45,247 bases of DNA from Microcystis aeruginosa LEGE 91341. GTDB taxonomy: Bacteria > Cyanobacteriota > Cyanobacteriia > Cyanobacteriales > Microcystaceae. The notes under the pieces were generated by a model. It had not been told where the DNA came from and did no database searches. It was given only the letters and a program-made list of their open reading frames with translations. A program made the position numbers and the translations under genes. How positions within the stretch are numbered: the stretch's first letter is position 1; the number at the start of each line of letters is the position of its first letter. The stretch spans positions 1-45,247 of the forward strand of contig NZ_JADEXY010000013.1 of the NCBI RefSeq assembly GCF_015206885.1, given 5' to 3'. Positions 43,002 through 45,247 of the stretch are shown here, piece by piece.

Positions 43002-44243
43002 TCAATTCTCCTCTTGCCAAGGAGCAAATAAAGGCAATAAAGCTAACCCGGGTAAAGCGGCAATTACCGTGATTAAAAAGAACAACTGCCAACCGATCGC
43101 CTCGGCTAAAAGTCCGGCGGGAGCTACTAAAATATCGCGACTAAAGGCCATTAAACTTGATAAGAGGGCGTACTGAGTAGCGGTAAAACGAGCATTACAA
43201 AGACTCATTAAAAAAGCCACAAAAGCGGCAGTACCTAGACCGCTGCAGAAGTTTTCAATATTAATAGCTAAAACCATAAAAGGATAATTTTGCCCTAAAT
43301 TTGCTAAAATAAAATAGGCTAAATTACTAATAGCTTGCAAGCCGCCAAAAATCCAGAGCGATCGATTAATTCCCCAACGACTTAATAGGGAGCCACCTAA
43401 TAAAACTCCCACCATAGTTGCTATCATGCCCATACCGCCTTGGATCGCTCCGATATCGGTTTGACTGAAACCAGTTTTTAAGAGAAAAGGAGTCACCATA
43501 TTATTAACTAAAGCATCCCCTAAACGATAGAGAACAATAAAGGCGAGAATACCGATTCCTTGACCTATTTGATAGCGTTGAAAAAACTCCCAAAAAGGCA
43601 ACCAAACCGCCTCTAAAAGGCTTTGAGGAGTATCATCCCTAGGGGGAGTAGCTGGGGCGAAAAAAGACCAAATAATCGTTAAAGCCATTAATGCAGCTAG
43701 GAAAAGATAGACGAGGGGCCAGGGAAAGTGATCGGCTAAAATTAAAGCGATCGAACCCGTTAAAATTAAAGCCAAACGATAACCTAAAACCCCGATCGCC
43801 ACCCCCGCACCCATCTCCCATTTTTCTAAAATATCTGTGCGATAGGCATCGTAAGCAATATCTTGAGTGGCACTAAAAAAAGCGATCAGTAGAGCATTAA
43901 TTGCCAATAAGTCCAAAGATTGTTTTGGTTGTTGAAAAGCCATGAAACCAATCGCTAAAGTTAAACAAATTTGAGCGATTAAAATCCAACCGCGACGACG
44001 ACCAAGAAAAGGAGGAACATAGCGATCAAGTAAGGGAGACCAAAGAAATTTGAGAGAGTAGGGGAGAGCGACTAAACTAAATAAACCGATCGATTTCAGA
44101 TCAACTCCTTCGGTGGTCATCCAAGCTTGCAGGGTGCGACTGGAGAGAAATAAGGGCAATCCGGAAGCGAAACCTAAGAATAACAAAGCCGCCATTTTTT
44201 GACTGCGGAACACTTGCAAATAAGCGGAAATTTCTTTGATCAT
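43002..44243 (-). CDS. AmpG-like major facilitator permease
   Basis: A 413-residue, about 12-helix MFS transporter. The N-terminal segment FLGFASGLPLFLSSRTLQAW and LPYSLKFLWSPLLDRY followed by LGRRRGWI near 85 are characteristic of the AmpG family, which imports anhydromuropeptides for cell wall recycling. Also typical is the DAYRTDIL segment near 130. Substrate specificity in cyanobacteria is not proven. It converges with the phosphatase gene, with only 13 bases between the stops. Confidence 0.87.
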   Translation of the reverse strand: MIKEISAYLQVFRSQKMAALLFLGFASGLPLFLSSRTLQAWMTTEGVDLKSIGLFSLVALPYSLKFLWSPLLDRYVPPFLGRRRGWILIAQICLTLAIGFMAFQQPKQSLDLLAINALLIAFFSATQDIAYDAYRTDILEKWEMGAGVAIGVLGYRLALILTGSIALILADHFPWPLVYLFLAALMALTIIWSFFAPATPPRDDTPQSLLEAVWLPFWEFFQRYQIGQGIGILAFIVLYRLGDALVNNMVTPFLLKTGFSQTDIGAIQGGMGMIATMVGVLLGGSLLSRWGINRSLWIFGGLQAISNLAYFILANLGQNYPFMVLAINIENFCSGLGTAAFVAFLMSLCNARFTATQYALLSSLMAFSRDILVAPAGLLAEAIGWQLFFLITVIAALPGLALLPLFAPWQEEN

Positions 44244-44550
44244 AGAGGGGGATAGGAGGATAGATTAGATTAAAGAATATAGTTAATTGACCCAAAAAGA
44301 AAGAAATTAGTTCTGACCGGCATCGTCCCATCTTAACCATTGCCCAGCGATCGAAAAAAGTTCCCGAAAAATAGCGGTCTTTCCCCCAGCCGGGGCTATA
44401 GGCAGTAGAATGGATGAGATTTTGATTCAGTAGTCTTGAAAAATTGCGGTATTCTCCTTAAGATAGATGCTTGATTCCCCCAACTAAATCCCACCCCTAT
44501 TTACCCTTCCCGGATAAGGACTGCCATCCCCATCTTCCCTCCCGACTCCT
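44244..44550. other. Divergent promoter region
   Basis: About 300 bases between the AmpG-like gene and the acetyltransferase. No repeats, hairpins or reading frames that I can support. Confidence 0.5.
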
Positions 44551-45171
44551 GTGATTAAAGTGGACTCCTGTTTTATCTCATACCTATTGTCTCATCCCTC
44601 CGACTCGGAAGCGATCGGTGACACTGCCGCTATTACCGTCGAGGTGCGTTTGGCCCAAAGCCAAGATCTCAAAAGGTTGGCGGAGATTCTCACCGATAGT
44701 TTTTTCCCCACGGCCAATTATTGGTCTTTTCTGCGTCCTATCTTTAAATTAGGCATTTACGAGGACTTACGAGGACGATTGCGCGCCGATACCCCTTACT
44801 ATCACTGTCTAGTAGTCAGTCAAACCAGCGTCACCGCCACGGGTTCTCAGGAAATTATTGTCGCTACGGCGGAAATCGGCTTAAAATCCAGTTATTTTTT
44901 AGCTGTTCCCATTCCTTATATTTCTAATTTAGCCGTTAGTCCCGATCGCCGGCGTGCCGGTCTGGCCCGGAGATTGCTGCTCAAGTGTGAACAGATCGCT
45001 AGAGAATGGGGTTTTGAAGAACTTTCCCTCCATGTTCTCGATAATAATCTAGCGGCCCGGTCACTGTACTTAAGTAGCGGTTATCGTCTGCAAAAAACCG
45101 ACGGTTGGTTGAGCAATTGGTTATTTAATCGACCACAAAAGTTATTTCTGCACAAGAAAATCAGCCAATGA
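44551..45171 (+). CDS. GNAT-family N-acetyltransferase
   Basis: A 206-residue acetyl-CoA-dependent acetyltransferase. The GTG at 44551 is the first start. The conserved core begins near residue 29 (VEVRLAQSQDLKRLAEILTD), so the true start could be later. The acetyl-CoA-binding motif A is visible as ISNLAVSPDRRRAGLARRLL near 125-145. Motif B is in WGFEELSLHVLDNNLAARSL near 157-176, followed by YLSSGYRLQ. A ribosomal-protein (RimI-like) or small-molecule substrate is possible; sequence alone does not decide. Confidence 0.85.
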   Translation: MIKVDSCFISYLLSHPSDSEAIGDTAAITVEVRLAQSQDLKRLAEILTDSFFPTANYWSFLRPIFKLGIYEDLRGRLRADTPYYHCLVVSQTSVTATGSQEIIVATAEIGLKSSYFLAVPIPYISNLAVSPDRRRAGLARRLLLKCEQIAREWGFEELSLHVLDNNLAARSLYLSSGYRLQKTDGWLSNWLFNRPQKLFLHKKISQ

Positions 45172-45247
45172 GGGGATAGGAGATAGGAGATAGGAGACTC
45201 CGAGACAGGTTTTAGGTGTTGGGGGTTGGAGTTTTGGGGTTTTGGGG
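45172..45247. repeat. AGGAGAT and GTTTTGGG simple repeats at the window end
   Basis: GATAGGA/GATAGGAGA units follow the acetyltransferase stop, then a G/T-rich tract runs to the end of the window. Confidence 0.65.

Overview
This window is a chromosomal stretch of a colonial or unicellular cyanobacterium, most likely Microcystis or a very close relative. The signs are frequent GCGATCGC octamers (HIP1), many heptameric tandem repeats between genes (GAATTAT, AGTTATC and similar), a phycobiliprotein lyase of the CpcS type, a classic NtcA-type glnA promoter, and protein sequences that read as cyanobacterial throughout. The genus is inferred from repeat style and gene content; no search was run.

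Positions 1-12300 carry mostly housekeeping genes. On the minus strand are inorganic pyrophosphatase, an AI-2E family permease, an RNB exoribonuclease, arginine decarboxylase (speA), a CtpA-type S41 protease, a Nudix hydrolase, a four-helix-bundle protein flanked by heptamer arrays, and an OB-fold lipoprotein. On the plus strand are a DUF4330 protein and recR, whose best start is an ATT codon. Positions 12300-20000 hold folD, an unrecognised cluster (glycine-rich membrane protein, tiny ORF, acidic 110-aa protein), ppsA, a UPF0175 relic, and an M16-family protein lacking the zinc motif. Positions 20000-28800 hold glnA behind an NtcA site, thiC behind a TPP riboswitch, a CpcS-like lyase, nadK and a P3A-type proton ATPase.

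Positions 29000-35300 are the most unusual part. Class I ribonucleotide reductase is encoded by nrdA and nrdB. nrdB is split by a 1014-bp group I intron that has recognisable P, Q, R and S core elements, a GGGU/GCCC P1 helix with the splice-site wobble, and an internal GIY-YIG homing endonuclease. Removing 29614-30627 rejoins a 355-codon NrdB exactly in frame. Between nrdB and nrdA lie two tandem DUF29 genes. One is broken by a 142-bp element flanked by a 7-bp target duplication; deleting the element plus one copy of the duplication restores a full-length DUF29 protein in frame.

Positions 35300-45247 contain a CyRepA1-type plasmid replication protein in a chromosomal setting, the C-terminal relic of a copper amine oxidase, an MscS channel with a cyclic-nucleotide-binding domain, a nitroreductase, a GAF-SpoIIE phosphatase, an AmpG-like permease and a GNAT acetyltransferase.

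The intergenic DNA is rich in small non-autonomous elements: two copies of a 96-bp element with TATAGCG ends, a 246-bp element with perfect 12-bp ends, a 92-bp element, a 35-40-bp palindromic family in four copies, and a 101-bp repeat shared by the DUF29 insertion and the nrdA upstream region. The window reads as a conserved core shaped by small mobile and repetitive DNA, with the self-splicing nrdB intron as the strongest single discovery.
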